Assembly: GCA_964384025.1 (NCBI GenBank)
Contig: CAYLJJ010000034.1
Location: 1-56,317 of the forward strand
DNA length: 56,317 nucleotides
Source: CAYLJJ01 sp964384025
Lineage (GTDB): Bacteria; Myxococcota_A; Bradymonadia; UBA7976; UBA1532
Reading direction: 5' to 3'
Shown here: positions 35,719 to 45,454 of the stretch, in pieces
Position numbering within the stretch: position 1 is the stretch's first letter
Layout of the letters: every line of letters begins with the position of its first letter
Program-made: the position numbers and the translations under genes
The notes under the pieces: generated by a model
The model's input: only the letters and a program-made list of their open reading frames with translations
Database searches by the model: none
Told to the model about the DNA's origin: nothing

Positions 35719-37482
35719 ATGATCCGCTCTCTTATCTTTATCTTAGCGCTCACCTGCTTTGCTCAGGCAAAGCCCTCTCCTCTTTCGGAGTTGCCTGCGC
35801 TCAAGGCGATCCCCAAAGAAGCGGTCTTTCTGCTCGCCACGCAGAACCCGCAAGCGCTTCGAGATGCCCTGGCTTATCAGACCGTCGCCCAGGGTTTGAA
35901 AGGGCAGAAGGGCTTGGATCGCGACCTCAAGATGTTTTTCAAGGTCCTGGACCCTGCGACCTGGACTGAGTGGGGTGTTGATGGCAACGCCCCAGCAGGG
36001 GTCGTAGGCTTTCTGCCACCCAATGAGGGTATCGTCCTCTTCCTTGGACTCAAAGATCCGGGGAAAGCAGAGGCTCAGCTTCAGAAAGCTCTGGGGAAGA
36101 AGAAAGTGGAGAGCCAGCCTCTAGGAGGAGGGCGCTTCCTCAAGACACGCAAGTTTTCTGTCGCCATCCGAGGAAAGATCGCCTACCTCAGCTTTGGACC
36201 TCGCCGCAAGCACGCGGGGATGGCGCAGCGAATTTTGAGCCTTGGCGAGATGGAGTCTCTTCCTAAGGTGGCCCTCTTTAAAGCTTCTATCGCTCAGATG
36301 CCTGCTGCAGCAGTGGGGCTCTATATGGACACTCGGCTCTTCGTAAATCTCCTCCTAAGCGAGATCCGTGGTGCTGAGAACAAGATCGCGGCTTCTATAC
36401 TCTCCCCCTTTGGCGCTCTGACCGCCTGGGCTCAGCCTGAACGTGATGGCTTCACAGCTTCCGCTCAGATCGCTCTCCTCAAAGGCTCCACCCCATATAA
36501 AGTGCTCAGGCCTTCGGTGGGCAACCCAGGTCTTTATCACTACCTCCAAGGTGCTCCCCATACGATGCTCAACCTGAACATCGATCCCAAAGCAACCTGG
36601 AGCTTCGTCAAGAGCCTGGTGGAGCAGGCTGGAGAGGCTCAGGAACTCCAGGGCGCTGACGTAGGGATTCGTGCCTTCTTACAGATGGGCCTAGATGACC
36701 TCATCGGGCTCTTCTCGGGTAGCTTTGGCCTGGGCAGCTCAGGCAAGCTTTCTTCAATCCAAGAGCCTGAGCAGATCCTCCAGAGCCTCAATGGGGTTCT
36801 GGTCATGGGCCTGAGCAACAGCGCCAAGATGCGAGACCTGCTCAGCAAGCTGACCGCTCACCCAGCCTTCGCGCAGATGTTTAAGGTGGAGGGGCAGGGC
36901 TGGAGTTTCCAAGCTCCTGGCGCTCCCAAGTTCTCTCTGAGCATCCAAGGCCAGGATCTGGTCTTGAGCAACCAAGAGATTAAGAAAAACAGCCCCAAGG
37001 CCCTCCTCCCTGGGTTCTCAGGACGGCTTCAAAAGATCCTGTCTCAACCAAACTCCATCGCCAGCCTCTTCTTCGACTTTAAGCTCCTCACCCTGATCCC
37101 CGTCGAGGAGAGTTGGGAGACTCCTTCAAAGGCGATCCCGGCGAAGATGAAGAAGAACTCCCTCTATATAGCTAAGGCCAAGCTTCGAGACAGCTTGATC
37201 AAAGAGCGCTCCGCGCTTCAAAAGGTTCGCCGGGTCACTGAGAAGAAGGATCGCGATCAGCTCTTCCGTCACCTGGGGCAACTCGCCATCAAGTTGAGCA
37301 GCTCTAAGCAGGGCCTCCGCGTCGATCTGGGGCTCTCATCAGCGCAGCTCAAGACCCTGGCTTCTTCTGCCTTGGAGGTGGTCAAAGGAGAGATGCACAG
37401 CAGCGACATCTGGAAACAGCAGCGAAAATTGGGCGAGCAGATCTACAAGCTGGATGGAGAACTCAGAAATCTGAACAGGTAG
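35719..37482 (+). CDS. Secreted protein of unknown function, DUF3352-like
   Basis: A 587-residue exported protein. The open frame runs from 35656, but the ATG at 35719 is preferred: AAGGAG lies seven bases upstream and the signal peptide (MIRSLIFILALTCFAQA) then starts the protein. The mature part shows an alternating alpha/beta pattern with long Lys-rich stretches near 470-510. The opening (PKEAVFLLATQNPQALRDAL) resembles DUF3352-type secreted proteins; I hold this weakly. There is no lipobox. It is followed 34 bases later by the YihY/BrkB gene, so the two are probably co-transcribed. Confidence 0.6.
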   Translation: MIRSLIFILALTCFAQAKPSPLSELPALKAIPKEAVFLLATQNPQALRDALAYQTVAQGLKGQKGLDRDLKMFFKVLDPATWTEWGVDGNAPAGVVGFLPPNEGIVLFLGLKDPGKAEAQLQKALGKKKVESQPLGGGRFLKTRKFSVAIRGKIAYLSFGPRRKHAGMAQRILSLGEMESLPKVALFKASIAQMPAAAVGLYMDTRLFVNLLLSEIRGAENKIAASILSPFGALTAWAQPERDGFTASAQIALLKGSTPYKVLRPSVGNPGLYHYLQGAPHTMLNLNIDPKATWSFVKSLVEQAGEAQELQGADVGIRAFLQMGLDDLIGLFSGSFGLGSSGKLSSIQEPEQILQSLNGVLVMGLSNSAKMRDLLSKLTAHPAFAQMFKVEGQGWSFQAPGAPKFSLSIQGQDLVLSNQEIKKNSPKALLPGFSGRLQKILSQPNSIASLFFDFKLLTLIPVEESWETPSKAIPAKMKKNSLYIAKAKLRDSLIKERSALQKVRRVTEKKDRDQLFRHLGQLAIKLSSSKQGLRVDLGLSSAQLKTLASSALEVVKGEMHSSDIWKQQRKLGEQIYKLDGELRNLNR

Positions 37483-37516
37483 CTCTCGGAGTCTATTAAG
37501 GAGAGGAGCGCTCTGA

Positions 37517-38824
37517 ATGAGTCTGGGAGAGTCTCTAGATAAGCGCATCGCCGAAGCCAAGGAGGGCGGCTTCCAGAAGCTCTTGTTCCTGTTCCTGCGC
37601 CTCAACCTCAACGTCATCCAGCACCTGATCCGCGATCAGGCCTTCCGTAACGCCACCTCCCTGGCCTACACCAGCATCCTCTCGATGGTCCCCCTTCTCA
37701 CGGTCTCTTTTGCTGTGATCAAGGCGTTCTTGGGCAGCCAGGAGATGGCGGACTCAGTGCGGCAGTGGATGTTGGGAACCTTGCTGACCGACAGCGTCTC
37801 TCAGGTGACTGAGATCATCGAGAGCCTACTGGAGCGAGCTCAGAGCGGCACCGTGGGCTTGGTGGGTTTTATCTTTCTCTTGGGCAGCTCCATCTCCCTC
37901 TATCTCTCTGTTGAGCGCTCCATTAATCAGATCTGGGGGGTGCGCCCCAATCGCCCTCTCTACCGTCGCTTGACCACCTTCTATGCTGTCATCACGCTCT
38001 CCCCCGCCATGGTGGGGCTGGGGTTTATCACCGCGCGCTGGCTCCAAAGCGGGCTCGCCGATCTGCCTTGGGGATTGAGCCTCAGCGCAACGATGATCTC
38101 CTGGGTGATGGAGGCTCTGGCCTTGGCAATGATGTATAAGCTGCTGCCGCACTGCCCTGTAAAGAAGCGCGCAGCGCTGGTCGGTGGGATCTTGGCAGCC
38201 ATCGCCTTAGAGCTGCTTAAGTGGGGCTTTAACCTCTATATCTCCTCGATCTATCAGGGCTCTACCCAGGCCAAAATTTATGGCTCTTTCGCCCTCATCC
38301 CAGTCTTCTTCCTCTGGATCTATCTGGTCTGGTTGGTGATCTTGGCGGGGGTGGAGCTGAGCTATCTGGTACAGAACCATCGCAGCTTCCTCCAGAAGCG
38401 CGCCACCGTCAGCGCCCAAGCGCTCCCCAGCGGCTATCTCCTCAGCCGTATCTTCTTTGAGATCAGCCGACGCTTTCAGCGACAGGGAGGGGCGACACAG
38501 GGGCAAGAGATCGCCACACAGCTTCAGATCCCCATGAATGAGGTTCAACCTGCACTTAAGCTCCTGCTTCGGGCTCAACTGCTCCTCCCCGTTGAGGGAG
38601 AGCGCTCCGGCTATCTGCCCTCACGACCGCTGAAGCAGATCAAGCTCGGGCAGCTCTATCACGCCTGTCAGAAAGGCTATCTGCCCGGCGATCTTCCCGA
38701 GAGCCCTGAGCTGAGCCGCCTAGAGGCTCATCTAGAGGAGGGCCTACGTCTGAACAAAGCACACCTGGAGCTGCCGATCACCGATCTGCTTGAGCCCCTC
38801 GACACCGAGAACTCCTTGGATTGA
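37517..38824 (+). CDS. YihY/virulence factor BrkB-type membrane protein
   Basis: A 435-residue protein. The first 290 residues hold six predicted membrane helices with the YihY/BrkB signature, including NATSLAYTSILSMVPLLTV near the start and LVWLVILAGVELSYLVQN at the last helix. The family is an inner-membrane transporter-like fold with unsettled substrates. It was once thought to include ribonuclease BN, which is now known to be wrong. The C-terminal about 140 residues form a soluble, winged-helix-like tail (IATQLQIPMNEVQPALKLLL). GGAG lies upstream of the ATG. Codon use matches the neighbours. Confidence 0.88.
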   Translation: MSLGESLDKRIAEAKEGGFQKLLFLFLRLNLNVIQHLIRDQAFRNATSLAYTSILSMVPLLTVSFAVIKAFLGSQEMADSVRQWMLGTLLTDSVSQVTEIIESLLERAQSGTVGLVGFIFLLGSSISLYLSVERSINQIWGVRPNRPLYRRLTTFYAVITLSPAMVGLGFITARWLQSGLADLPWGLSLSATMISWVMEALALAMMYKLLPHCPVKKRAALVGGILAAIALELLKWGFNLYISSIYQGSTQAKIYGSFALIPVFFLWIYLVWLVILAGVELSYLVQNHRSFLQKRATVSAQALPSGYLLSRIFFEISRRFQRQGGATQGQEIATQLQIPMNEVQPALKLLLRAQLLLPVEGERSGYLPSRPLKQIKLGQLYHACQKGYLPGDLPESPELSRLEAHLEEGLRLNKAHLELPITDLLEPLDTENSLD

Positions 38825-38892
38825 TCCTCTGTCGTCTACCTCCCTGAGCGCTGACGTTCTTTTGCCAACAAAGAGATCGGTCCGAGGTGAAC

Positions 38893-41637
38893 ATGAGGAT
38901 CTTCCTAAGAAAAAACCCCTGGTTGCTCCCCCTCCTTCTGGGGGTGCTGATCGCCTGTAACGATGAGGGCGAGAGTGAGGGTCCCCTGGATGCTCAACTC
39001 CAGGTAGACGGCTCTGGGGGTGGAGAGGGCGGCGCGGAGGGTGGGCCTACGGAGGAGAGTTGTTTACGTAGTTTTGTCTATATCAGCCACAGCACCAGCC
39101 CCAGCACGGTACAGTTGGCGGGTCCCTTCACCAGTTGGGGAGACGCACCCCTAGAGATGACCCCTGCTGTTGAGGGGGTTTGGAGCGTCGATGTCAGCCT
39201 CGTTCCGGGCCGCCACCCCTATAAATTCATCGTCGATGGTGAGTGGATCATGGATCCCTTTAATCCCTCACGGGAGGGAGAGGGAGATGAGCAAAACAGC
39301 ATCGCGGATCACAGCTGCCCCTTCCAGCCGGGGTGTATCCTCGACAGCGACTGTGAAGCAGAGAACCCTCACTGCCGCGACTACAGCTGCTACGCAACCC
39401 CTCCAGCCCCTCTGGATTGCAGCTGCCCTGAGCCTCAATTTTGTGATCCTCAGGGCCAGTGCATCGAGTGTGATGGGGCTCGACCCTGCGCCGCTCCCCA
39501 GATCTGCCGTGAAGGGAGCTGTGGCCCTGAGTGCTTAGGAGATGGGGAGTGTGAGCCCCCTGAGTTTTGCGGTCCGGATTTAAGCTGTCATCTCCCAGAG
39601 TGTGAGTTTGATGAGGATTGCGGAGAGATCATGCTCCAGCGCTGCCAGAATCGAAGCTGCCTGCCCCGCCCCGACTGTGGACATCAGGTGTTCCTCTTTG
39701 ATCCAGGCGAGGCTGTCTATAACCGGGTCCATGTGGCTGGAGAGTTTAACGGCTGGGCCGCGACCCTAGAAGCGGGAGGGTTGGCGATGCAGTGGAAGCC
39801 AGAGTTGGGGCGATGGTTCGCAGCCCTGGATCTCCCAGGCGGCAACTATGCCTATAAGTTCGTCACTGATGATAACTGGAGGCCCAACCCCAACTGCGCG
39901 GGACCGGTCGATGAGTGCGCCGGTCGCCCAGAGTGCATGGATGACAATCATGGAGCTTGTAACAACCAGACCAACGTAGAGATTTGCGCTGAGGAACTCT
40001 GTGATCCCCCCTGTGGCTCCTGTGAACTCTGTCGCGATGGAGCGTGTGAAGCGGTCCCCGACTGTGGTGGCAGCTGTGGCGATCCGACGCTCTTCGACTG
40101 GAAGGACGCGGTGATGTACTTCGTGATGGTGGATCGCTTCCATAACTCTGATGGCCAAGTCGATCCGGTCCCAGAGGCTTCAGGAGGAGAGGCTGCTTGG
40201 GGACCCAGCGGTCAATATGAGGGCGGTGACCTCTCAGGTCTGACCAGCAAGCTTCCCTACCTTGAGGATCTGGGCATCTCTACCATCTGGGTCTCAGCGC
40301 CCTACAACAACCGGGAGTATGCTGGGGCTTCTATGGATCCTGGCAATGATCCCCACCTCTACTCTGGCTACCACGGTTACTGGCCCTCTCCTCTCGATGT
40401 TGACTACAGCGATCCAGCTCAGCCCAGCCCAACACCCACTGTCGAGAGCCGCATCGGCAGCTCTGACGACCTACATAATTTAGTCGATGGCGCACATGGC
40501 ATCGGGATGATGGTGCTCTTTGACTATGTGATGAACCATGTTGATCTCGACAGCGAACTTTATCAGGCCCATAATGATTGGTTTTACCAAGAGGATGGAC
40601 GCTTCCGTCTCTGTGGGCCTGAGAACCTCTGGGATGATGATTTTTATGGAGTGCGCTGCGCCTTCACCGACTACTTACCTCCCTTTGACTTCAGCAATGA
40701 GGCTGCTCGCGCTTGGTCCATCGACGACGCGATGTGGTGGGCGCAGGAGTATAATATCGACGGTTACCGCCTGGACGCGATCAAGCATGTTCCTCTGAAC
40801 TGGCTGACCGATCTGAGGGCTCGCTTAAACGCGAGCTATGACAATCCCAATGGGGGACGCTTCTATCTGGTAGGAGAGACCTTTGACTACTTCAACCGAG
40901 ACCTCCTGAGGCGCTTCGTCGAGCCTGACACGATGCTGGATGGGCAGTTTGACTTCCCTTTCAAGAAGGAGCTGTGTGAGGCGGTCTTCCATGATGGGGG
41001 CAACCTCGGTAACTTCTCCAACTGGATGGATGGCAACGATGGTTTCTATGGCGCGAACGCGATCATGACCACCTGGATCGGCAACCATGATATTCCTCGG
41101 GCGATCCACTTCGCCAACCGAGAGTTTGGCTGCACCGACGGCAGCAACACAGGTAATGGCTGGACTGACAGATACAATCAGCCTCAGGCTCCAGAGCCCT
41201 ATGAGCGTCTGGGGGTCGCTTTTGCCGTGATGATGACCAATCCAGGCATCCCTCTTATCTACTATGGAGATGAGCTGGGTTTGGCGGGCGGGGGTGATCC
41301 TGACAACCGTCGGATGATGCCTTGGGCAGATCTCAACGCTCATCAAAGCGCCCTAAGAGAGCGTTTAAGCAAGCTGGGTAAGATCCGCGCAGAGAACAAG
41401 GCGCTCAGCCGAGGGACGCGGATGAAGATCCACGCCGATCAACACACCTGGGTGTATCGTATGGGCGGCTGCGATGGGCTCAAGAGCATCACCGTAGCGA
41501 TCAACAAGGCGGATGGCCCCAACACCGTGCAGATCCCTGGTGGGGAGTACCTCGACTTGATGAACGCTGAGGTCCCCATTCAGGGAGGAGCTCATGAGTT
41601 GCCTCCCCGAAGCTTCCTGATCCTTCGAGAGCCTTAG
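38893..41637 (+). CDS. Surface GH13 alpha-amylase lipoprotein
   Basis: A 914-residue lipoprotein (lipobox GVLIAC). Architecture: an E-set (CBM48-like) domain (VQLAGPFTSWGD, then YKFIVDGEW), a cysteine-rich linker of about 100 residues with C-x-C spacing, a second E-set (VHVAGEFNGW, then YKFVTDDNW), and a GH13 catalytic barrel. The catalytic signature residues are present: FDYVMNH, GYRLDAIKH (nucleophile Asp), VGETF (acid/base Glu) and IGNHDIPR. It should hydrolyse alpha-glucans at the cell surface, with calcium likely near the DYVMNH region. The frame opens with GTG at 38887; I prefer the ATG at 38893. There is no transporter nearby. Confidence 0.93.
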   Translation: MRIFLRKNPWLLPLLLGVLIACNDEGESEGPLDAQLQVDGSGGGEGGAEGGPTEESCLRSFVYISHSTSPSTVQLAGPFTSWGDAPLEMTPAVEGVWSVDVSLVPGRHPYKFIVDGEWIMDPFNPSREGEGDEQNSIADHSCPFQPGCILDSDCEAENPHCRDYSCYATPPAPLDCSCPEPQFCDPQGQCIECDGARPCAAPQICREGSCGPECLGDGECEPPEFCGPDLSCHLPECEFDEDCGEIMLQRCQNRSCLPRPDCGHQVFLFDPGEAVYNRVHVAGEFNGWAATLEAGGLAMQWKPELGRWFAALDLPGGNYAYKFVTDDNWRPNPNCAGPVDECAGRPECMDDNHGACNNQTNVEICAEELCDPPCGSCELCRDGACEAVPDCGGSCGDPTLFDWKDAVMYFVMVDRFHNSDGQVDPVPEASGGEAAWGPSGQYEGGDLSGLTSKLPYLEDLGISTIWVSAPYNNREYAGASMDPGNDPHLYSGYHGYWPSPLDVDYSDPAQPSPTPTVESRIGSSDDLHNLVDGAHGIGMMVLFDYVMNHVDLDSELYQAHNDWFYQEDGRFRLCGPENLWDDDFYGVRCAFTDYLPPFDFSNEAARAWSIDDAMWWAQEYNIDGYRLDAIKHVPLNWLTDLRARLNASYDNPNGGRFYLVGETFDYFNRDLLRRFVEPDTMLDGQFDFPFKKELCEAVFHDGGNLGNFSNWMDGNDGFYGANAIMTTWIGNHDIPRAIHFANREFGCTDGSNTGNGWTDRYNQPQAPEPYERLGVAFAVMMTNPGIPLIYYGDELGLAGGGDPDNRRMMPWADLNAHQSALRERLSKLGKIRAENKALSRGTRMKIHADQHTWVYRMGGCDGLKSITVAINKADGPNTVQIPGGEYLDLMNAEVPIQGGAHELPPRSFLILREP

Positions 41638-41745
41638 CCTCTGTTCATAAACATCAGCCTTGAACAGCGCCTTCGCAGGATTGATGCGGTAAGGGCTTTT
41701 CGACCCCATCAAAAACTAGATCTGCAGCACCCCTGTTCTGGCGGC

Positions 41746-44376
41746 CTAAGGGCTTGCCCTGATTGGGCGGTGCAGCTCCTCAAAGATGGTCTTGCCCAGC
41801 AATGCTACTGAGAAGGGCTTTGATACCAGCGGCCCCGCGCCGAGCCGCTGAGCTTCACAGACATCCGCTGTCGCAGCATAGCCACTGACGATCACAGCCC
41901 TCAGGGTTGGGGAGATTCTGCGTGCCTCTATAAAGGTCCGCAGTCCATCCATCTGGGGCATCATCATGTCGAGCAGGAAGAGATCGATCGGCGTCTGCTT
42001 GAGCAACCTGAGCGCCTCAAGGCCTGAGCCCACCGACTCGACCTCGTAACCCAGGCGGGTCAGGAGCGCCGTAGAGATACGGCGCTGTGAAGCCTCATCG
42101 TCAACCACCAAGATCCGCTGACCTTGACCACGCCAACGCTCAACATCGACCTCAGGCTCAGCCGCCCTGGTGATCTCCACTCCTGGTCGAAAGTAAAGAT
42201 CAAAGCGGGTCCCAGAGGGGCTGCTCTCTACATCAATATAGCCCCCCGCGTCATGCACCACGCTCCAGACCACGGCCAGCCCCAGCCCTGTGCCGCTGCG
42301 GCCGAGCGTCTTCTTGCTAAAGAAGGGCTCAAAGATTCTCTCCAACGCCTCCGGTGGGATGCCTGGCCCACCATCTATCACCGAGATCACCACATAGTCT
42401 CCTGCAGGGATCTCTTCATAGGCGCTCTTGGGACTTGTGAGCGTTCGTGTCGTCGTGCTCACGATCATGTATGTATCAGGTCCTACAGCCTCCAGCGCGT
42501 TTATCACCAGATTCAACAGGCACTTCCATAGGTGCGCCCGCGCGCAGTGTATGCTCAGCATACTCTTCAACTCGGTGCGCACCTCCACTGCGATTGTCAT
42601 CGCGTGAGCGCGTTGGAACTCCGAGCTTTTCAGGAAGCTCTTTATGATCTCATTCGCGTTGGTCTGTGCCTTCGGGATCGCAACACCGCGTGCGATCATG
42701 AGCATATCCGCGACGATGGCTACGGCCCGCAGCCCTGCAGCCTGAATCTCCTCCAAGGGTCCACGCAGATCATCATCTAAGGCTAGATCCATCAGCAGCA
42801 GCTCAGGATAGGTCACGATGCCTGTGAGGATGTTGTTTAGATCATGCGCGACCCCTCCGGCCATCAGGCCCAGCGCGTCCATGCGCTGATAGCGACGCAG
42901 CTTGGCCTCAGCCTGACGCCGCATCTCTTTCGCCCGCACCTCAGCGCTCACCTCATGCAGCACTACGACGCTGCCTCGCCGCGCTCCGTTGGCGTCAAGC
43001 ACTGGCGAACTCCCCACTGAGAAGCTGCCTTGGAGGGCGTCGATATAGATATACTTGTCGTCGCCAATGCAGCATCCCCCCCCACACCTCAGACAATCAA
43101 CACTCTCCCGCGCTGCGGCGGCGTATAGAAACTCAACACATCGAAGGTCTAAGATATCCTCGATCTTTACTCGCTCGCGACACGCTCGATTCCCTCGCAC
43201 GATCCGGTTTGAAAGATCGAGTTCTAGGACAATATCAGGGACCGCATCAAAGGTCTGGCTCCACAGCTCATTGGCCTGCTCTAAGCGCAAGTTCATCGCC
43301 CGCAGCGCCTTCGTGCGAGCACGCACCTTTGCCTCCAACACCTCGTTGGCCTCTCTTACGCGCGCTGAAGCGCGCGCGTTGGCGATGGCCAAACCCCCTA
43401 CATCATTGAGCGTCATCGCCACGCCAAGGTATCTCGTCGCAGCCTCAGGCACCGCCAGCTCCTGCACCTCTACAAACCCGAAGGTCTGTGCATTCTGCCT
43501 AAGCCGTACCCAAAAGCCACCCGAGGTCCATCCATGTAAACCCTCACGGTGTTTGAGCGCCTCAATGGAGGCCATATCGATCATCTCATGGCTTGGCAAA
43601 ACCTGCACCCCACCTGCAGCATCGAGATCACTCGGTAGATAGATGACGCGCGTGGGTGCAAACAGGAGTAGAAAGACATTGAGCAGGCGGTGTATCACCT
43701 CAGCCTCCGATTTGGAGGAGCCGATGTCTGAAAGCAGCTCTAAGAACAGCGCATAGTCCGCAGGCCTGTGATCCACCCGCGCAACCTCAAGCTGGCTCCG
43801 CGTGGCCTCCGCCTCACTGAGGGCTGCGATGAGCGCCCACCGAAAAATATCGAGCCCCACGTGGCGAGTCTTGGTCTTCAGCCCCAAGTAGGAGCCCATC
43901 TCAGCCAGCTGCGTCGTGTGCTTTGCCTTATCAGCTTCGCTCGTCTCCAACAACAGCAGGCCGGACACGCTCTCCCCAAAGAACGCGCGTGCGCTCTCCC
44001 GCGTGAAACCCCAACTGTCGATCTGATGTCGCCAATCCTTCAGCCAACCAGGCGTCAGCAAGTACCAGCCTGCAGCCTGCTCAGCCTCTATGATGCTCCG
44101 ATTGGTGAACAGCTCAAAGCATTGAGATAAGTGCATCACATACGAGCAGCTTAGCGTGTGTTGAAACAGCTCCGGGTCGCAGAGGCTGCAGAGCATGGCG
44201 CAGATCGTTTGGCCCGTATCAATGCTCTGACCTAGGGCCGCCATCTCAGCTCTCTTTACTACTTGTGGTCCCTCACAGAGTGCCGAATATGTTTTCAGTT
44301 CGACACCCTCTCGTTCACTGGCGGTTAACACCGCGTGCGCCTCCTCTTCTAGGCGCTGGCAGATCAGCAATCGCAT
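41746..44376 (-). CDS. Hybrid histidine kinase with DUF1638-like N-terminus
   Basis: 876 residues. Residues 1-150 resemble DUF1638 (opening RLLICQRLEEE and the telling GWYLLTPGWL near 103-112), a domain known mainly from corrinoid methyltransferase clusters. Next come a GAF-like region (about 205-335), a coiled coil, a PAS domain (about 370-485) holding the cysteine cluster C-x2-C-x3-CC at 428-436, a HisKA dimerisation domain with phospho-acceptor His 511 (AHDLNN), a HATPase domain (N box NLVINALE, then DGGPGIPPE and GTGLGLAVV) and a receiver with Asp 803. The PAS cysteines could ligate a metal or redox centre. It lies 25 bases after the methyltransferase gene, so it probably senses or controls that pathway. 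Confidence 0.88.
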   Translation of the reverse strand: MRLLICQRLEEEAHAVLTASEREGVELKTYSALCEGPQVVKRAEMAALGQSIDTGQTICAMLCSLCDPELFQHTLSCSYVMHLSQCFELFTNRSIIEAEQAAGWYLLTPGWLKDWRHQIDSWGFTRESARAFFGESVSGLLLLETSEADKAKHTTQLAEMGSYLGLKTKTRHVGLDIFRWALIAALSEAEATRSQLEVARVDHRPADYALFLELLSDIGSSKSEAEVIHRLLNVFLLLFAPTRVIYLPSDLDAAGGVQVLPSHEMIDMASIEALKHREGLHGWTSGGFWVRLRQNAQTFGFVEVQELAVPEAATRYLGVAMTLNDVGGLAIANARASARVREANEVLEAKVRARTKALRAMNLRLEQANELWSQTFDAVPDIVLELDLSNRIVRGNRACRERVKIEDILDLRCVEFLYAAAARESVDCLRCGGGCCIGDDKYIYIDALQGSFSVGSSPVLDANGARRGSVVVLHEVSAEVRAKEMRRQAEAKLRRYQRMDALGLMAGGVAHDLNNILTGIVTYPELLLMDLALDDDLRGPLEEIQAAGLRAVAIVADMLMIARGVAIPKAQTNANEIIKSFLKSSEFQRAHAMTIAVEVRTELKSMLSIHCARAHLWKCLLNLVINALEAVGPDTYMIVSTTTRTLTSPKSAYEEIPAGDYVVISVIDGGPGIPPEALERIFEPFFSKKTLGRSGTGLGLAVVWSVVHDAGGYIDVESSPSGTRFDLYFRPGVEITRAAEPEVDVERWRGQGQRILVVDDEASQRRISTALLTRLGYEVESVGSGLEALRLLKQTPIDLFLLDMMMPQMDGLRTFIEARRISPTLRAVIVSGYAATADVCEAQRLGAGPLVSKPFSVALLGKTIFEELHRPIRASP

Positions 44377-44401
44377 ACCAACCGAGGTTTTGATGCCGGT
44401 C

Positions 44402-45454
44402 TTAATGTCTCCCTCCTCTACCGTGCGGTATGAGGTTACCCCAGCGTCGCGCTGCCTCAGACACCCACATCAGCGTCTCATCGCTCACTTGCCAAGGGAT
44501 CTCACCGTGATTGTCAGCCAAGATAAGCCCACCGCGCTGCCTCGCGATCGCCATGATATCGCGCACCTGCCGATCAACTTCTTCGAGCGACCAGCGACGC
44601 ATCAGGATCCCATTCAGGTTACCCATGAGCGCAAAACGCCTTCCTACAGACTGCTTGATCTCAGCCAAGGACTCCTCTTGACCAACCGCCACGAGGGGAG
44701 TCTCCAGCCCCATGATGTCATCAAGGAGCGGCGCGATGCGCCCTCCTGCGAAGTGTACAGCTACAGGCCCGTTGAGCTGAGCGATGGTCTGCTTGGCGAT
44801 GGGCAGCCCCAGGCTCTTCGACTGTGTTGGTGTCGTCACGGTCGGTGAAGAGAACGGATCGAAGTAGCAGATCGCCGTCGCGCCTGCCGCGAGCTGCGCG
44901 TTGCCCCACGCTACCGTGTGTGCCTGATTCACTGCCATCAGATAGTTGAAGAGATCAAGCCGCTGATGTATCAGGTCCAGATATGCCTCGAAGCCCATCT
45001 GCATCACCGGAAGAGAGAAGGGCGAGATGACCACCCCGATGATCGGCACGCTCTCTCCCACCTCAGCCTTGAGCCCTGTGATGGTCTGGCACACCTTCCG
45101 TAGATGTGGGTTATCGATAGAGGGCGCCACCAAGTCGAGGATCTGCTCAGGCGCTTGGATGATAGGTGCCCCCGCGTTCGGAGGCCCATCCTTGCTAAAG
45201 AGAACATCCCCCCCGAAAGCTTGAACCTCCAGGGCTGCATAGAAGAATGGATACAGACAATCATGTTGATAGCGTGCGCGTAACCTCAGCTGCCCCTCGA
45301 CGACACGCTCCCAACTCGAGAAATATCTCTCGATAGAGACATCGAGCGCTCGCGCGCCATGCATCGTCAACAACAGAAAGAAGGGCACTCGATCAGTAGA
45401 GGTGTGCCCCAGGGTTCTCAAGACACGCTGCATCGAGGTCATCGTATTAGACAC
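44402..45454 (-). CDS. URO-D/MtaA-family methyltransferase with altered metal ligands
   Basis: A 350-residue TIM-barrel protein of the uroporphyrinogen decarboxylase superfamily, closest in form to MtaA/MtbA/CmuA methylcobamide methyltransferases, which pass methyl groups between a corrinoid protein and a thiol or other acceptor. The known MtaA zinc site is H-x-C plus a distant C. Here the positions read H234-F-A236 and H316 (in NHGEIP), so both cysteines are replaced. It could bind a different metal or act as a non-canonical corrinoid methyltransferase. Heme biosynthesis is unlikely, given the corrinoid protein encoded directly upstream (8-base overlap). Its substrate is not evident. Confidence 0.85.
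   Translation of the reverse strand: MSNTMTSMQRVLRTLGHTSTDRVPFFLLLTMHGARALDVSIERYFSSWERVVEGQLRLRARYQHDCLYPFFYAALEVQAFGGDVLFSKDGPPNAGAPIIQAPEQILDLVAPSIDNPHLRKVCQTITGLKAEVGESVPIIGVVISPFSLPVMQMGFEAYLDLIHQRLDLFNYLMAVNQAHTVAWGNAQLAAGATAICYFDPFSSPTVTTPTQSKSLGLPIAKQTIAQLNGPVAVHFAGGRIAPLLDDIMGLETPLVAVGQEESLAEIKQSVGRRFALMGNLNGILMRRWSLEEVDRQVRDIMAIARQRGGLILADNHGEIPWQVSDETLMWVSEAARRWGNLIPHGRGGRH

Noticed and set aside
41741..41760. Hairpin AGGGCTTGCCCT near the kinase stop
   Set aside because: Only five base pairs, no T-run, and next to the convergent amylase gene; too weak to call a terminator.
44402..45454. True uroporphyrinogen decarboxylase (hemE)
   Set aside because: It overlaps a corrinoid-protein gene, and the sequence resembles MtaA-type methyltransferases rather than HemE.
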